DNA from: VAZQ01 sp046733355
Lineage (GTDB): Bacteria; Pseudomonadota; Alphaproteobacteria; Rhizobiales; Xanthobacteraceae
Reading direction: 5' to 3'
DNA: 64,000 nt
Assembly: GCA_046733355.1 (NCBI GenBank)
Contig: JBKPOZ010000028.1
Span: forward strand, 7,543-71,542
The notes under the pieces are model-generated. The model was not told where the DNA came from. It did not search any database and saw only the letters and a list, made by a program, of their open reading frames with translations. The translations under genes and the position numbers were made by a program. Below, piece after piece: positions 50,005 to 58,608 of this stretch; within the stretch, counting starts at the first letter, position 1; each line of letters starts with the position of its first letter.

Positions 50005-50766
50005 ATGGTCCTGCGGGAACGCACTCCTCTGCGTATAAACGAGCCCAAGCTCGACCTGCCGCCGCCGTTCCGGTGCGTGAGCTTGCGCGAGGTGGGAGAT
50101 GCATTCGCGCACGCGCTCAAAATCGCCGCGCAGGAGGGCGCCGGCACGCTGGTGCATGTCGGGCGCTTCGATCTCGTGGAATTTGCACTGGTGCTGGAAC
50201 CGGAGGAGCCGCTGCGTGCCGCGCGGCGCGCGCTCTATGCGGGGCTCGTCGCGCTCGGCCAAGCGCTTGCGCTGCATGCGCCTCCCCAGCGCCTCATTAC
50301 TTTCGACTGGCCCGATGCGCTTCGGGTGGATGGCGGGCTTGTCGGCGGCGCCCGGCTCGCCTGGCCGGAAAATGCACGCGAAAGCGAGCCGCCGGACTGG
50401 CTTGTGTTTGCCGCCATGATCCGCACCGTCGCCATGGGAGAAGAGGAACCGGGCCTGCGGCCGCTTTCGACCGCCCTTGAGGAGGAGGGCTTTGACGATC
50501 TCGGCTCCGGTCGCCTGCTGGAAAGCTTTGCCCGGTCCTGCATGCGCGTGATGGACACGTGGCAGGAAGACGGGTTCACGCCGATAGCAAAAGAATATCT
50601 GGCGCACCTCTCGCCAGAGGAGGGCACCCGGCATGAGATCGCAGACAACGGCGACCTTCTGATACATGACGCCGGGAACACGAAGTCCCGGCGCAGCTCT
50701 CTGCGCACGGCGCTCGCCCGTCCATCATGGCTCGATGCTCAAACCGGCGCCCCACGCAGGCAGTAA
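50005..50766 (+). CDS. Biotin/lipoate-protein ligase-like protein of the FDH island
   Basis: The 253-residue protein has PPPFRCVSLREVGDAFAHALKIAAQEGAGTLVHVGRFDLVEFALVLEPEEP, then LRAARRALYAGLVALGQALA and FDWPDALRVDGGLVGGARLAW, with a C-terminal EDGFTPIAKEYLAHLSPEEG. It resembles the LplA/BPL fold group (with a DUF4444-like tail), in which ligases attach lipoate or biotin to lysine. The invariant lysine of active ligases is not obvious (VGGARLAW), so it may be non-catalytic. It opens the accessory operon. Confidence 0.7.
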   Translation: MVLRERTPLRINEPKLDLPPPFRCVSLREVGDAFAHALKIAAQEGAGTLVHVGRFDLVEFALVLEPEEPLRAARRALYAGLVALGQALALHAPPQRLITFDWPDALRVDGGLVGGARLAWPENARESEPPDWLVFAAMIRTVAMGEEEPGLRPLSTALEEEGFDDLGSGRLLESFARSCMRVMDTWQEDGFTPIAKEYLAHLSPEEGTRHEIADNGDLLIHDAGNTKSRRSSLRTALARPSWLDAQTGAPRRQ

Positions 50767-50779
50767 CATATAAAAGCGC

Positions 50780-51784
50780 ATGCAAGATTTTTGGGTTTCA
50801 AGTGGGCATCACCTGCTCGACCGCGATGCAGGCGGCGGCCTCCTGATCACCGACGGGTATCTCAAAGCCTATCTGGCGCGGCCGGAGCTCGCTCCACCGC
50901 CCGAAGCATGCATCGCCGAGCGCAGCCTGCATGCCGCGCTGCTGCTCAATCCGCGTCGGCCGGTTGCGCCTTCCGAGATTGCGCGCATTGCCGATGCCGA
51001 TGCGCGCGAGAACTGGAACGTGATGATCGCATTTCGCGATCATCTCATATCGCACCGGACACTCGAAGCAGCCTATCTCGGCATCGTACGCCGGCGCATC
51101 GACGTGCCTCCGCTTTTCGCCAATCAACTCGTGCACGTGATCCTGCGCAATGCGCTCCACGGCTGCACCGATCCGTTTGTGGCCCGCGCAGGCGAGCTGT
51201 TCTTTCGGCCACAGCGGCTCACGGTGAATAACGGATCGCTGATTGCCGCCGACGAGGAGACCGTCACGAGCAGCCAGCCGCAACCAACAAGTCCGCTCGT
51301 TGCCATGCTCGGGCTCTCTGCGGGCCCGGGAATCGACGTCCTGAACAATGAGAACTCGGCGGGCTATTGGGAGCGCAGCGAGGCGTTCGACATGGCCCTC
51401 GATCTCACCGCCGGCCGCCGCGCACTTGCAGCTCTGGGCGAGGTGATCGCGCGCTGGGTTGCGCATCTTCTCGCCATCGAAGTCGATGTGCAGCTGCTGA
51501 CCGAGGCGACGGGGGTCGAGCTCAACTGGTATGTGGGCCTGGATGCCGAGGCGACCGCGATCGGAGATGCGCTGTGGCGCGGCGAGGAGCTCGACGAGGC
51601 CGCGCGCGAGCGCATCGTCGGACTCTACGCATTGACATTTCGGGACGATCAGCTGGTCATTGAGAAATCTCGTGGAGAGCCCACCTATCTGCTCATGGCC
51701 ATGGATGCTGAGCGCAGGCTGCGGCTGAAGCCGCAGAACCTGGTCACTGGGTTGCCCGTGCGCGCGCTGGAGCCGGCATCGTGA
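50780..51784 (+). CDS. DUF6352 family protein of the FDH island
   Basis: The 334-residue soluble protein starts MQDFWVSSGHHLLDRDAGGG and has DGYLKAYLARPEL, DADARENWNVMIAFRDHLISHRT and PPLFANQLVHVILRNALHGC. A C-terminal domain (EVDVQLLTEATGVELNWYVGLD, RIVGLYALTFRDDQLVIEKS) follows. It has no membrane segment and no known catalytic motif. The family occurs beside formate dehydrogenases in rhizobia; its role is not established. It starts 13 bases after the ligase-like gene and overlaps the DUF3305 gene (GTGA). Confidence 0.85.
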   Translation: MQDFWVSSGHHLLDRDAGGGLLITDGYLKAYLARPELAPPPEACIAERSLHAALLLNPRRPVAPSEIARIADADARENWNVMIAFRDHLISHRTLEAAYLGIVRRRIDVPPLFANQLVHVILRNALHGCTDPFVARAGELFFRPQRLTVNNGSLIAADEETVTSSQPQPTSPLVAMLGLSAGPGIDVLNNENSAGYWERSEAFDMALDLTAGRRALAALGEVIARWVAHLLAIEVDVQLLTEATGVELNWYVGLDAEATAIGDALWRGEELDEAARERIVGLYALTFRDDQLVIEKSRGEPTYLLMAMDAERRLRLKPQNLVTGLPVRALEPAS

Positions 51785-52296
51785 CCGTCGCGCCCGCGCT
51801 TGCGACCATTCCGGTCGGCGTCATTGTCGAACGCCGCAAGGCCGCAAGCCCATGGATCGATTTCACGTGGCGCGCGGTTTCCGTGCTCGTCGGCGAGCCC
51901 GACACTCCACCGTGGACCACCCTCTCCGAGGACGCGCACTGCGCCACGTTGTACGTGGGTGCAGTCGACCTCGAGCTTTACCGCATCGAAACCGCGCATT
52001 ACGACGACAATCTCCACTCAGGCTCGCCGCGCCTGTGGGTCGCGCTGCGGCCGACGGGAGGCGAGCCTCCTTACGAGCTCTTTGCCGTTACCGCAGATCC
52101 GGCGGAAGGCGAGGCGCTGACCGAGGCGGGCAGCAATCTGGTGGATGTGGTGCCCATGCCCCCGGCCATATGCGCGCAGATCGAAGGTTTCGTGGCTGAG
52201 CATCACGTTGACCGGCCCTTCTACAAGCGGCAGCGCGTTCGCGCCGATCCGGAATCGCTCGCCCGCCGGGCGCGTGTTCAGAAAGAACAGGAATGA
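51781..52296 (+). CDS. DUF3305 domain protein of the FDH island
   Basis: The 171-residue soluble protein starts at GTG 51781. The DUF3305 core is IPVGVIVERRKAASPWIDFTWRAVSVLVG, AHCATLYVGAVDLELYRIET, GSPRLWVALRP, with VDRPFYKRQRVRADPESLARR at the end. The function is unknown. It is translationally coupled to both neighbours (GTGA upstream, ATGA downstream). Confidence 0.88.
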   Translation: MTVAPALATIPVGVIVERRKAASPWIDFTWRAVSVLVGEPDTPPWTTLSEDAHCATLYVGAVDLELYRIETAHYDDNLHSGSPRLWVALRPTGGEPPYELFAVTADPAEGEALTEAGSNLVDVVPMPPAICAQIEGFVAEHHVDRPFYKRQRVRADPESLARRARVQKEQE

Positions 52297-52907
52297 CGAA
52301 ACGCGAAACCTTTCTCCATCGCTGGTCCAGGCGCAAGCGCGCTGCGGCACCGGCTGCGCCGGCTGCGCCCGAGAGCACGCCGCCGCAGGAGAAGGCAGCT
52401 GCTCCACCCCCAATGCCGCAACCTGAACTGCCCTTCGATCTCAGCAAGCTCCCGCCGCTCGACTCGATCACCGCCCAGACGGATATCCGCGCCTATCTGG
52501 CGCCTGGCGTGCCCGCGGAGCTGACGCGTGCGGCGCTTCGTCGCGCGTGGGCTGCCGATCCAAAAATCCGGGACTTCGTCGGGCTTTCCGAGAACGCATG
52601 GGATTTCAACGCGCCGGGAGGAGTGCCGGGATTCGGCCCGTTGCAAATGACGGACGAGCTTCGGCGCCAGGTCACCGGAATGGTCGGCCGGGCGCTTGAG
52701 CCGGAAAGGACCCAGGAGGCAGCTCCACAGGCGCCAAAAGCTGCGGTACCTGCCGCGGCACAAACCCCGGAGACAGATGAAAATTCCACGGACGCTGTGG
52801 AGAATATCCGCACGGGTGTTGCGCCTGAAACGGGTGCAGCGCAAGAGGCCGAGCAGCCGCAGCTGGTGATGCCGCAAAAGCGCCATGGCGGCGCTCTGCC
52901 CACCTAA
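52293..52907 (+). CDS. DUF3306 domain protein of the FDH island
   Basis: The 204-residue protein starts MTKRETFLHRWSRRKRAAAP and has a Pro/Ala-rich linker. The DUF3306 core is DLSKLPPLDSITAQTDIRAYLAPGVPAELTRAALRRAWAADPKIRDFVGLSENAWDFNAPGGVPGFGPL. A low-complexity tail rich in Gln, Glu and Ala ends LVMPQKRHGGALPT. The function is unknown. It always appears paired with DUF3305 next to formate dehydrogenase genes in my recollection. Confidence 0.88.
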   Translation: MTKRETFLHRWSRRKRAAAPAAPAAPESTPPQEKAAAPPPMPQPELPFDLSKLPPLDSITAQTDIRAYLAPGVPAELTRAALRRAWAADPKIRDFVGLSENAWDFNAPGGVPGFGPLQMTDELRRQVTGMVGRALEPERTQEAAPQAPKAAVPAAAQTPETDENSTDAVENIRTGVAPETGAAQEAEQPQLVMPQKRHGGALPT

Positions 52908-53017
52908 TTCTGCGCCTCCTGCGCAAATCATCGTGTTGTTAACCTGGTACTATTGACCGGTAGTTCCGGCGAACGGTAATTTCCACTCTGGAATTGCAAT
53001 AAGAACAAAAACTGCCC

Positions 53018-53674
53018 ATGAGGGAATTAGATTCGGATGAGGCGATCCGCATCGGCGGCAGCGCTGCTGTGCCTCCACTTTCGTTGAACCCTTCCGCGGA
53101 TGCCGATGATGTCGACCTTGCACGGGCGCACGAATATGCGCTGCTCTCCCTTTTGCTCGCACGTGCCCCGAATGCCGCGCTTCTCGAGCGCCTCGCGCAG
53201 TTGCGCGGAGATGCAACGCCGCTCGGACTCGCGCACGCAGCGCTCTCGCAGGCCGCGAGCCTCACGAATGTGACGGGGGTCGAGCGCGAGTATTTCGACC
53301 TCTTCATCGGTCTTGGGCGCGGCGAGCTCCTTCCCTATGGCTCGTATTATCTGACCGGCTTCCTGCACGAGCGGCCGCTGGCGCGCTTGCGCGCACATCT
53401 CGCAAGGCTCGGCATCGAGCGATCGGAAGGCAATGCGGACCCCGAGGACCACGCTGCGATTCTTTGCGAGATCATGGCGGAAATGATCAGCGGGCGTTTC
53501 TCCGTGCCTGCCGGCTCGGACCGCGCGTTCTTCGAGCAGCATCTCGCGCCATGGATCGGGCAGTTCTTCAGCGATCTCGCTGCCGTGCAACGCGCCGATT
53601 TCTACCGGACCGTAGGCGCGCTGGGCAGGCTTTTCATCGACATCGAGAAAGAGGCATTTGCGCTGCCCGCGTGA
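53018..53674 (+). CDS. TorD/DmsD-family molybdoenzyme chaperone
   Basis: The 218-residue all-helical chaperone has ALLSLLLARAPNAALLERLAQLRGD, GVEREYFDLFIGLGRGELLPYGSYYLTGFLHERPLARLRAHLARLGIE and the family Asp/His motif DPEDHAAILCEIMAEMI, then FEQHLAPWIGQFFSDL. It should bind the Tat leader of the FDH alpha subunit, or the TAT-target protein, and shield it until cofactor is inserted. The 110-base gap before it may hold a promoter. Confidence 0.9.
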   Translation: MRELDSDEAIRIGGSAAVPPLSLNPSADADDVDLARAHEYALLSLLLARAPNAALLERLAQLRGDATPLGLAHAALSQAASLTNVTGVEREYFDLFIGLGRGELLPYGSYYLTGFLHERPLARLRAHLARLGIERSEGNADPEDHAAILCEIMAEMISGRFSVPAGSDRAFFEQHLAPWIGQFFSDLAAVQRADFYRTVGALGRLFIDIEKEAFALPA

Positions 53675-53708
53675 CGATCGCACGCGGGTACCGCGAGGAG
53701 GTGAGCGA

Positions 53709-53915
53709 ATGAAAAAAGAATCGAAGAGAAGCGTCGGCCGCCGTGATTTCCTTCGCACATTGGGAGCGGGCGCAACGGCCGCAGTGGCAACGGCCGGCCC
53801 CCTCGCCGTGCCTGCTCGCGCGGACAGCGAGTCGAACGACGAGAAACGCAAGTCTCGCTACCGCGAAACCGAGCACGTGAAGACGTTCTACCGGGTCAAC
53901 AGATATCCGAGCTGA
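53709..53915 (+). CDS. Formate dehydrogenase region TAT-target protein (68 aa)
   Basis: MKKESKRSVGRRDFLRTLGA has a twin-Arg signal (GRRDFLR), then an Ala-rich hydrophobic stretch, AGPLAVPARADSESNDEK and a basic tail RYRETEHVKTFYRVNRYPS. It matches the FDH-associated TAT-target family (TIGR02811 type) in size and position, directly before the alpha subunit. It may be a small FDH subunit or chaperone peptide. GAGGAGGTGAG precedes ATG 53709. Confidence 0.88.
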   Translation: MKKESKRSVGRRDFLRTLGAGATAAVATAGPLAVPARADSESNDEKRKSRYRETEHVKTFYRVNRYPS

Positions 53916-53925
53916 GGAGGCGCCC

Positions 53926-56865
53926 GTGCTGATCAAGAGAACGGAACGTCAAGCCCGCCGCACGGCGCTCGCCGGCGCCGTGGACGCGCAATCCGCCGCC
54001 CGTCTCGATCGCCGCACTTTCCTGCGCCGCTCGGGAGTTATCGGTGGCGGCGTCGCCGCCTTGGGGCTGCTCCCGCCGAGGAGCGTGCGCAAGGCACAGG
54101 CCGGACCGCCCCCGCATGCCGGCGCACAAGTCAACATCCGTAAAAACATCTGCACGCATTGCTCGGTCGGCTGCACGGTGATCGGGGAAGTCGCCAACGG
54201 CGTGTGGATCGGTCAGGAGCCTGGCTGGGAATCGCCGATCAACCGCGGCTCGCATTGCGTCAAAGGCGCTGCGGTGCGCGAGCTCGTCCATGGCGACCGG
54301 CGGCTGAAATATCCGATGAAGCTCGTCAACGGGCAGTGGACGCGCATCAGTTGGGAAAAGGCAATCGACGAGATCGGCGACAAGCTGATGAAGGTGCGGG
54401 AGGCGTCCGGACCCGATGCGGTCTACTGGCTCGGCTCCGCGAAGCAGTCCAACGAAGGCTCCTATCTGTTCCGCAAGCTCGCGGCCTTCTGGGGCACCAA
54501 CAACGTCGATCACCAGGCGCGCATCTGCCATTCGACCACGGTCGCGGGAGTAGCCAATACCTGGGGCTACGGCGCGATGACCAACAGCTATAACGACATC
54601 CGCAATTCCAAGACGCTCATGTTCATGGGCGGCAATCCGGCGGAGGCGCACCCGGTCTCGCTGCAGCATCTACTGGAAGGCAAGGAGGTCAACCGCGCGA
54701 ATTTCATCGTTTTCGATCCGCGCATGAGCCGTACGGCGGCGCACGCAACCGAATACGTGCGGGTACGCCCGGGCACGCACATTCCGACGATTTACGGCAT
54801 GCTCTGGCACATCTTCAAGAACGGCTGGGAGGACAAGGAATTCATCCAGCAGCGCGTCTACGGCATGGACGAGGTGCGCAAGGAAGTGGAAAAGTGGACG
54901 CCCGCTGAAACCGAGCGCGTCACCGGCATCCCGGAAGCGCAGCTAAAGCGCATCGCGGAGACCTTCGCCAAACAGAAGCCTGCCTGCCTGATCTGGGCGA
55001 TGGGGCAGACCCAGTTCTCATTCGGCACCGCCAATGTGCGCGCCAGCTGCATCTTGCTGCTCGCTACCGGCAATGTGGGCAATTTCGGCAATGGCGCAAA
55101 CATCTTCCGCGGCCACTGCAACGTGCAGGGCGCGACCGACCTTGGTCTCGATATCGTGACTTTGCCGCTCTACTACGGCCTCGCCGAAGGCGCCTGGAAG
55201 CATTGGTGCCGCGTCTGGGAGGTCGAGTACGACTGGATGCGGTCGCGCTTCGATTCCAAAGAGATCATGGAAGCCTCAGGCATTCCTTCGACCCGCTGGT
55301 TTGACGCCACCTTGCTGCCGAAGGACCAGGTGAAGCAGAAGGACAATGTCAAGGCGATGGTCGTATTCGGCCATGGCGGCAATACCGTCACGCGCATGCC
55401 GGAAGCGGCAAGAGGCATTGAGAAACTCGATCTGCTGGTCGTCGGCGATCCGCATCCGACCACGTGGGCAGTGCTGGGCGAGCGCAAAAACGACACCTAC
55501 CTGCTGCCGATCTGCACGCAGTTCGAGACATCGGGATCGCGCACGTGCTCCAATCGCTCGCTGCAGTGGGGCGAGCAGATCGTCAAGCCGATCTTCGAGT
55601 CGAAGTCCGATTATGACGCGATGTACTTGCTGGCGAAGAAGCTCGGCTTCGGCGACGAGATGTTCAAGAACATCGCGCTGGTGGATGGCCTGGTGTCTTC
55701 CGAGGACATCCTGCGCGAGATCAATCGCGGCGGCTGGTCGACGGGCTACTGCGGTCAATCGCCCGAGCGGCTCAAGAAGCACATGGCAAACCAGAAGGAT
55801 TTCGACGTGGTCACCCTGCGGGCGAAAGATGGACCGTGCAAGGGCGATTACTATGGGCTGCCGTGGCCGTGCTGGGGCACGCCGGCATTCAATCATCCGG
55901 GCACGCATATCCTCTATAACGTGAACCTGCCGGTGAAGGACGGCGGCAGCGCCTTCCGCGCGCGCTTCGGCGTCGAGCGCGAGGTGAAGCTGCCGGACGG
56001 CACCACGCGCAAGGACAATCTCCTGGCCGAGGGACCCGCCAATGCGCCGGTGGGCGCGCAGCTGCCGGGAGGCTATCCCGAATTCACCTATGGGCTGCTC
56101 AAGAAACTTGAGTGGGACAAGGACCTCACCGATTACGAGAGGGCCACCATCGAGCAGATCGGCGGCGACAAGGCTGAGAGCGTCTCGTGGTCCATCGATC
56201 TGTCGGGCGGCATCCAGCGCGTGGCCATGGAGCATGGCTGCATTCACTATGGCAACGGCAAGGCGCGCGCGATCGCCTGGAATCTGCCCGACCCGATCCC
56301 TGTGCACCGCGAGCCGATCTACACGCCCCGACCCGATCTCGTGGCCAAATATCCTACCTTGCCGGATGCGGTGCAGTTCCGCGTCCCCAATGTGGGATTC
56401 ACGGTGCAGAAAACGGCGGTGGACAAGGGCATCGCCAAGAGCTTCCCCATCGTATTTACCTCAGGGCGCCTTACCGAATACGAGGGCGGCGGCGAGGAGA
56501 CGCGCTCGAACAAATGGCTCGCCGAGCTGCAGCAGGACATGTTCATCGAAATCAATCCGTCCGATGCTACCGAGCGCGGCATCAAGGATGGCGCCTGGGT
56601 GCACGTCTGGGGCCCCGAAATGGCGGGCGGCAAGGTCTGCCGCATGAAGGCCCTCGTCACCGAACGCGTGGGCAAGGGCGTCGCCTGGAGCCCGTTCCAT
56701 TTTGCCGGCTGGTTCCAGAGCGTCGATCAGCGCAGCAAGTATCCGCAAGGTTGCGATCCGATCGTGCTCGGCGAGAGCGCGAACATCATCACCACCTATG
56801 GGTTCGATCCGGTCACCGGCATGCAGGAACCCAAGGCAACGCTGTGCCAGATCAAGGCGGCGTAA
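53926..56865 (+). CDS. fdhA: Formate dehydrogenase alpha (catalytic, molybdopterin) subunit
   Basis: The 979-residue subunit has a Tat leader (RRTFLRRSGVIGGG), the N-terminal [4Fe-4S] CTHCSVGCTVIGE...SHCVKG near residue 75, and Mo ligand Cys201 in HQARICHSTTV. The codon is TGC, so it is a Cys and not a selenocysteine enzyme. Further blocks are FMGGNPAEAHPVSLQHLLEG, NIFRGHCNVQGATDLG and the C-terminal dinucleotide domain. Formate is oxidised to CO2 in the periplasm, and electrons pass to the beta and gamma subunits. GTG start 53926 follows GAGGAGG. Confidence 0.95.
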   Translation: MLIKRTERQARRTALAGAVDAQSAARLDRRTFLRRSGVIGGGVAALGLLPPRSVRKAQAGPPPHAGAQVNIRKNICTHCSVGCTVIGEVANGVWIGQEPGWESPINRGSHCVKGAAVRELVHGDRRLKYPMKLVNGQWTRISWEKAIDEIGDKLMKVREASGPDAVYWLGSAKQSNEGSYLFRKLAAFWGTNNVDHQARICHSTTVAGVANTWGYGAMTNSYNDIRNSKTLMFMGGNPAEAHPVSLQHLLEGKEVNRANFIVFDPRMSRTAAHATEYVRVRPGTHIPTIYGMLWHIFKNGWEDKEFIQQRVYGMDEVRKEVEKWTPAETERVTGIPEAQLKRIAETFAKQKPACLIWAMGQTQFSFGTANVRASCILLLATGNVGNFGNGANIFRGHCNVQGATDLGLDIVTLPLYYGLAEGAWKHWCRVWEVEYDWMRSRFDSKEIMEASGIPSTRWFDATLLPKDQVKQKDNVKAMVVFGHGGNTVTRMPEAARGIEKLDLLVVGDPHPTTWAVLGERKNDTYLLPICTQFETSGSRTCSNRSLQWGEQIVKPIFESKSDYDAMYLLAKKLGFGDEMFKNIALVDGLVSSEDILREINRGGWSTGYCGQSPERLKKHMANQKDFDVVTLRAKDGPCKGDYYGLPWPCWGTPAFNHPGTHILYNVNLPVKDGGSAFRARFGVEREVKLPDGTTRKDNLLAEGPANAPVGAQLPGGYPEFTYGLLKKLEWDKDLTDYERATIEQIGGDKAESVSWSIDLSGGIQRVAMEHGCIHYGNGKARAIAWNLPDPIPVHREPIYTPRPDLVAKYPTLPDAVQFRVPNVGFTVQKTAVDKGIAKSFPIVFTSGRLTEYEGGGEETRSNKWLAELQQDMFIEINPSDATERGIKDGAWVHVWGPEMAGGKVCRMKALVTERVGKGVAWSPFHFAGWFQSVDQRSKYPQGCDPIVLGESANIITTYGFDPVTGMQEPKATLCQIKAA

Positions 56866-56877
56866 GGAGGCTCGACA

Positions 56878-57474
56878 ATGGCTCGGATGAAATTTCTCTG
56901 CGATGCCGACCGTTGCATCGAGTGCAATGCCTGCGTCACCGCCTGCAAGAACGAGCACGAAGTGCCGTGGGGCATCAACCGGCGGCGCGTCGTGACCATC
57001 AACGATGGCAAGCCGGGCGAGCGATCGGTTTCCATGGCCTGCATGCACTGCACCGACGCGCCGTGCGCGGCAGTGTGCCCCGTGAACTGCTTCTACACCA
57101 CGGCCGATGGCGTGGTGCTGCACTCGAAGGATCTCTGCATCGGCTGCGGCTACTGCTTCTACGCGTGCCCGTTCGGCGCGCCGCAATACCCGCGCGTCGG
57201 CAATTTCGGCTCGCGCGGCAAGATGGACAAATGCACCTACTGCGCCGGCGGGCCGGAAGCCGACGGCTCGCAGGCCGAATGGGAGAAGTACGGCACGAAC
57301 CGGCTCGCCGAAGGCAAGCTGCCGCTGTGCGCGGAGATGTGCTCCACCAAATCGTTGCTCGCCGGCGACGGCGAGATCATTGCGCAAATTTACAAGGAAC
57401 GCGTGGCCAAGCGCGGCTATGGCTCGGGCGCCTGGGGCTGGCAGACCGCCTACCGCGAGAACATCAGCACCTGA
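56878..57474 (+). CDS. fdh3B: Formate dehydrogenase FDH3 beta (iron-sulfur) subunit
   Basis: The 198-residue subunit has four [4Fe-4S] motifs: CIECNACVTACKNEH, CMHCTDAPCAAVCPVNC, CIGCGYCFYACPFGAP and MDKCTYCAGGPEADG...CAEMCSTKSL. It carries electrons from the alpha subunit to the cytochrome b subunit. It is shorter than E. coli FdnH and lacks its C-terminal membrane helix. GGAGG precedes ATG 56878. Confidence 0.95.
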   Translation: MARMKFLCDADRCIECNACVTACKNEHEVPWGINRRRVVTINDGKPGERSVSMACMHCTDAPCAAVCPVNCFYTTADGVVLHSKDLCIGCGYCFYACPFGAPQYPRVGNFGSRGKMDKCTYCAGGPEADGSQAEWEKYGTNRLAEGKLPLCAEMCSTKSLLAGDGEIIAQIYKERVAKRGYGSGAWGWQTAYRENIST

Positions 57475-57490
57475 GCGCGGGAGAAAATAA

Positions 57491-58495
57491 ATGGTGAAAC
57501 TCGTCACCTGCATCCGCTCGGCTCTTCTCGCGCTGGCCGCCTGCGCATTGCTCTTCGTTGCTTCGCCCGCCAGAGCCCAGCAGCCGGTGAATCCACAGGC
57601 AAGCTCGGTCAAGGAGCAGCAGCTGCTGCAGGAGCTGCAGCGCATCCAAGGACGCGGCACCATTCCAGATACCAAGTCCTACGTGATCGAGCAGCCCGCC
57701 GGGCGCGACTGGCGTCACTTCCATGAAGTGACGCTGCGCTGGATCGGCGCCATCTCGATCCTCGGCATGCTCGTGCTGCTGGTGGCGTTCTATCTCATCC
57801 GCGGCATGGTGCGGCTTGAATCCGGGCGCTCGGGCCGCGTGCTGCTGCGCTTCAACGCCTTCGAACGCCTCGTGCACTGGATGACGGCGACTTGCTTCAT
57901 TCTGCTCGGCATCACCGGGCTCAACACCACATTTGGCAAACCCTTGCTGCTACCGCTGATGAGTCCGGAGGCATTCACGACCTGGTCGCAATGGGCCAAG
58001 TACATCCACAATTACCTGAGCTTCCCCTTCACCATTGGTGTGGTGCTCATATTCCTGATGTGGATTGCCTGGAATTTCCCGAGCCGGGTGGATTTCCAGT
58101 GGCTGAGGGAGGGCGGCGGAATCGTCGGGCACCGGCATCCTCCCGCCTACCGCTTCAATGCCGGACAGAAGATGATCTACTGGATCGTGGTGCTAGGGGG
58201 CGGAGCCGTCGCTGTCAGCGGGTATTTGCTCATGTTTCCGTTCTACGGAACGAGCATCAAGGGGATGCAGATCGCCGAAATCGTGCACGGCACCGCGGCG
58301 GTTCTCTTCGTCGCCATCATGCTCGCACACATCTATATCGGCACGATCGGGATGGAAGGCGCCTTCGAGGGCATGTGGGACGGCACCGTCGACGAGAACT
58401 GGGCGCGCGAGCACCACCGCCTTTGGCTCGAGCGAGAGGAGGCGCGCGGCAGGGTCGCGCCGCCGCCCGCCGCTCGGGCGCAGCCCGCGGAGTAG
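57491..58495 (+). CDS. Formate dehydrogenase gamma (cytochrome b556) subunit
   Basis: The 334-residue protein has an N-terminal signal-like helix (LALAACALLFVASPARAQ) and a periplasmic extension. About four membrane helices carry the heme His blocks AFERLVHWMTATCFILLGITGL, KYIHNYLSFPFTIGVVLIF and GTAAVLFVAIMLAHIYIGTIGMEGAFEGM. It passes electrons to quinone. The C-terminal tail is proline/alanine-rich. It is typical of the FdoI/FdnI family with a longer N-terminus. Confidence 0.93.
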   Translation: MVKLVTCIRSALLALAACALLFVASPARAQQPVNPQASSVKEQQLLQELQRIQGRGTIPDTKSYVIEQPAGRDWRHFHEVTLRWIGAISILGMLVLLVAFYLIRGMVRLESGRSGRVLLRFNAFERLVHWMTATCFILLGITGLNTTFGKPLLLPLMSPEAFTTWSQWAKYIHNYLSFPFTIGVVLIFLMWIAWNFPSRVDFQWLREGGGIVGHRHPPAYRFNAGQKMIYWIVVLGGGAVAVSGYLLMFPFYGTSIKGMQIAEIVHGTAAVLFVAIMLAHIYIGTIGMEGAFEGMWDGTVDENWAREHHRLWLEREEARGRVAPPPAARAQPAE

Positions 58496-58511
58496 CGGCA
58501 TACGAGTCGCC

Positions 58512-58600
58512 GTAGCCCGGATTGAGCGCAGCGAAATCCGGGTCTCGTAGGTTACCGGATACGCCGCCCCCGGATTTCGCTCACGCTCAATCCGGGCTAC
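58512..58600. repeat. GTAGCCCGGATTGAGCG inverted repeat
   Basis: GTAGCCCGGATTGAGCGCAG... and its near-complement CGCTCAATCCGGGCTAC bracket an 89-base element (arms about 31 bases, few mismatches) between the FDH gamma gene and moeA. Confidence 0.85.
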
Positions 58601-58608
58601 ATGCCGGG

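Noticed and set aside
54526..54528. Possible selenocysteine codon in FDH alpha
   Set aside because: The codon is TGC (Cys201), so the enzyme is the cysteine type and no TGA readthrough is needed.
55276..56307. 343-codon minus-strand frame inside the FDH alpha gene
   Set aside because: It is the antisense shadow of a well-conserved catalytic subunit gene.
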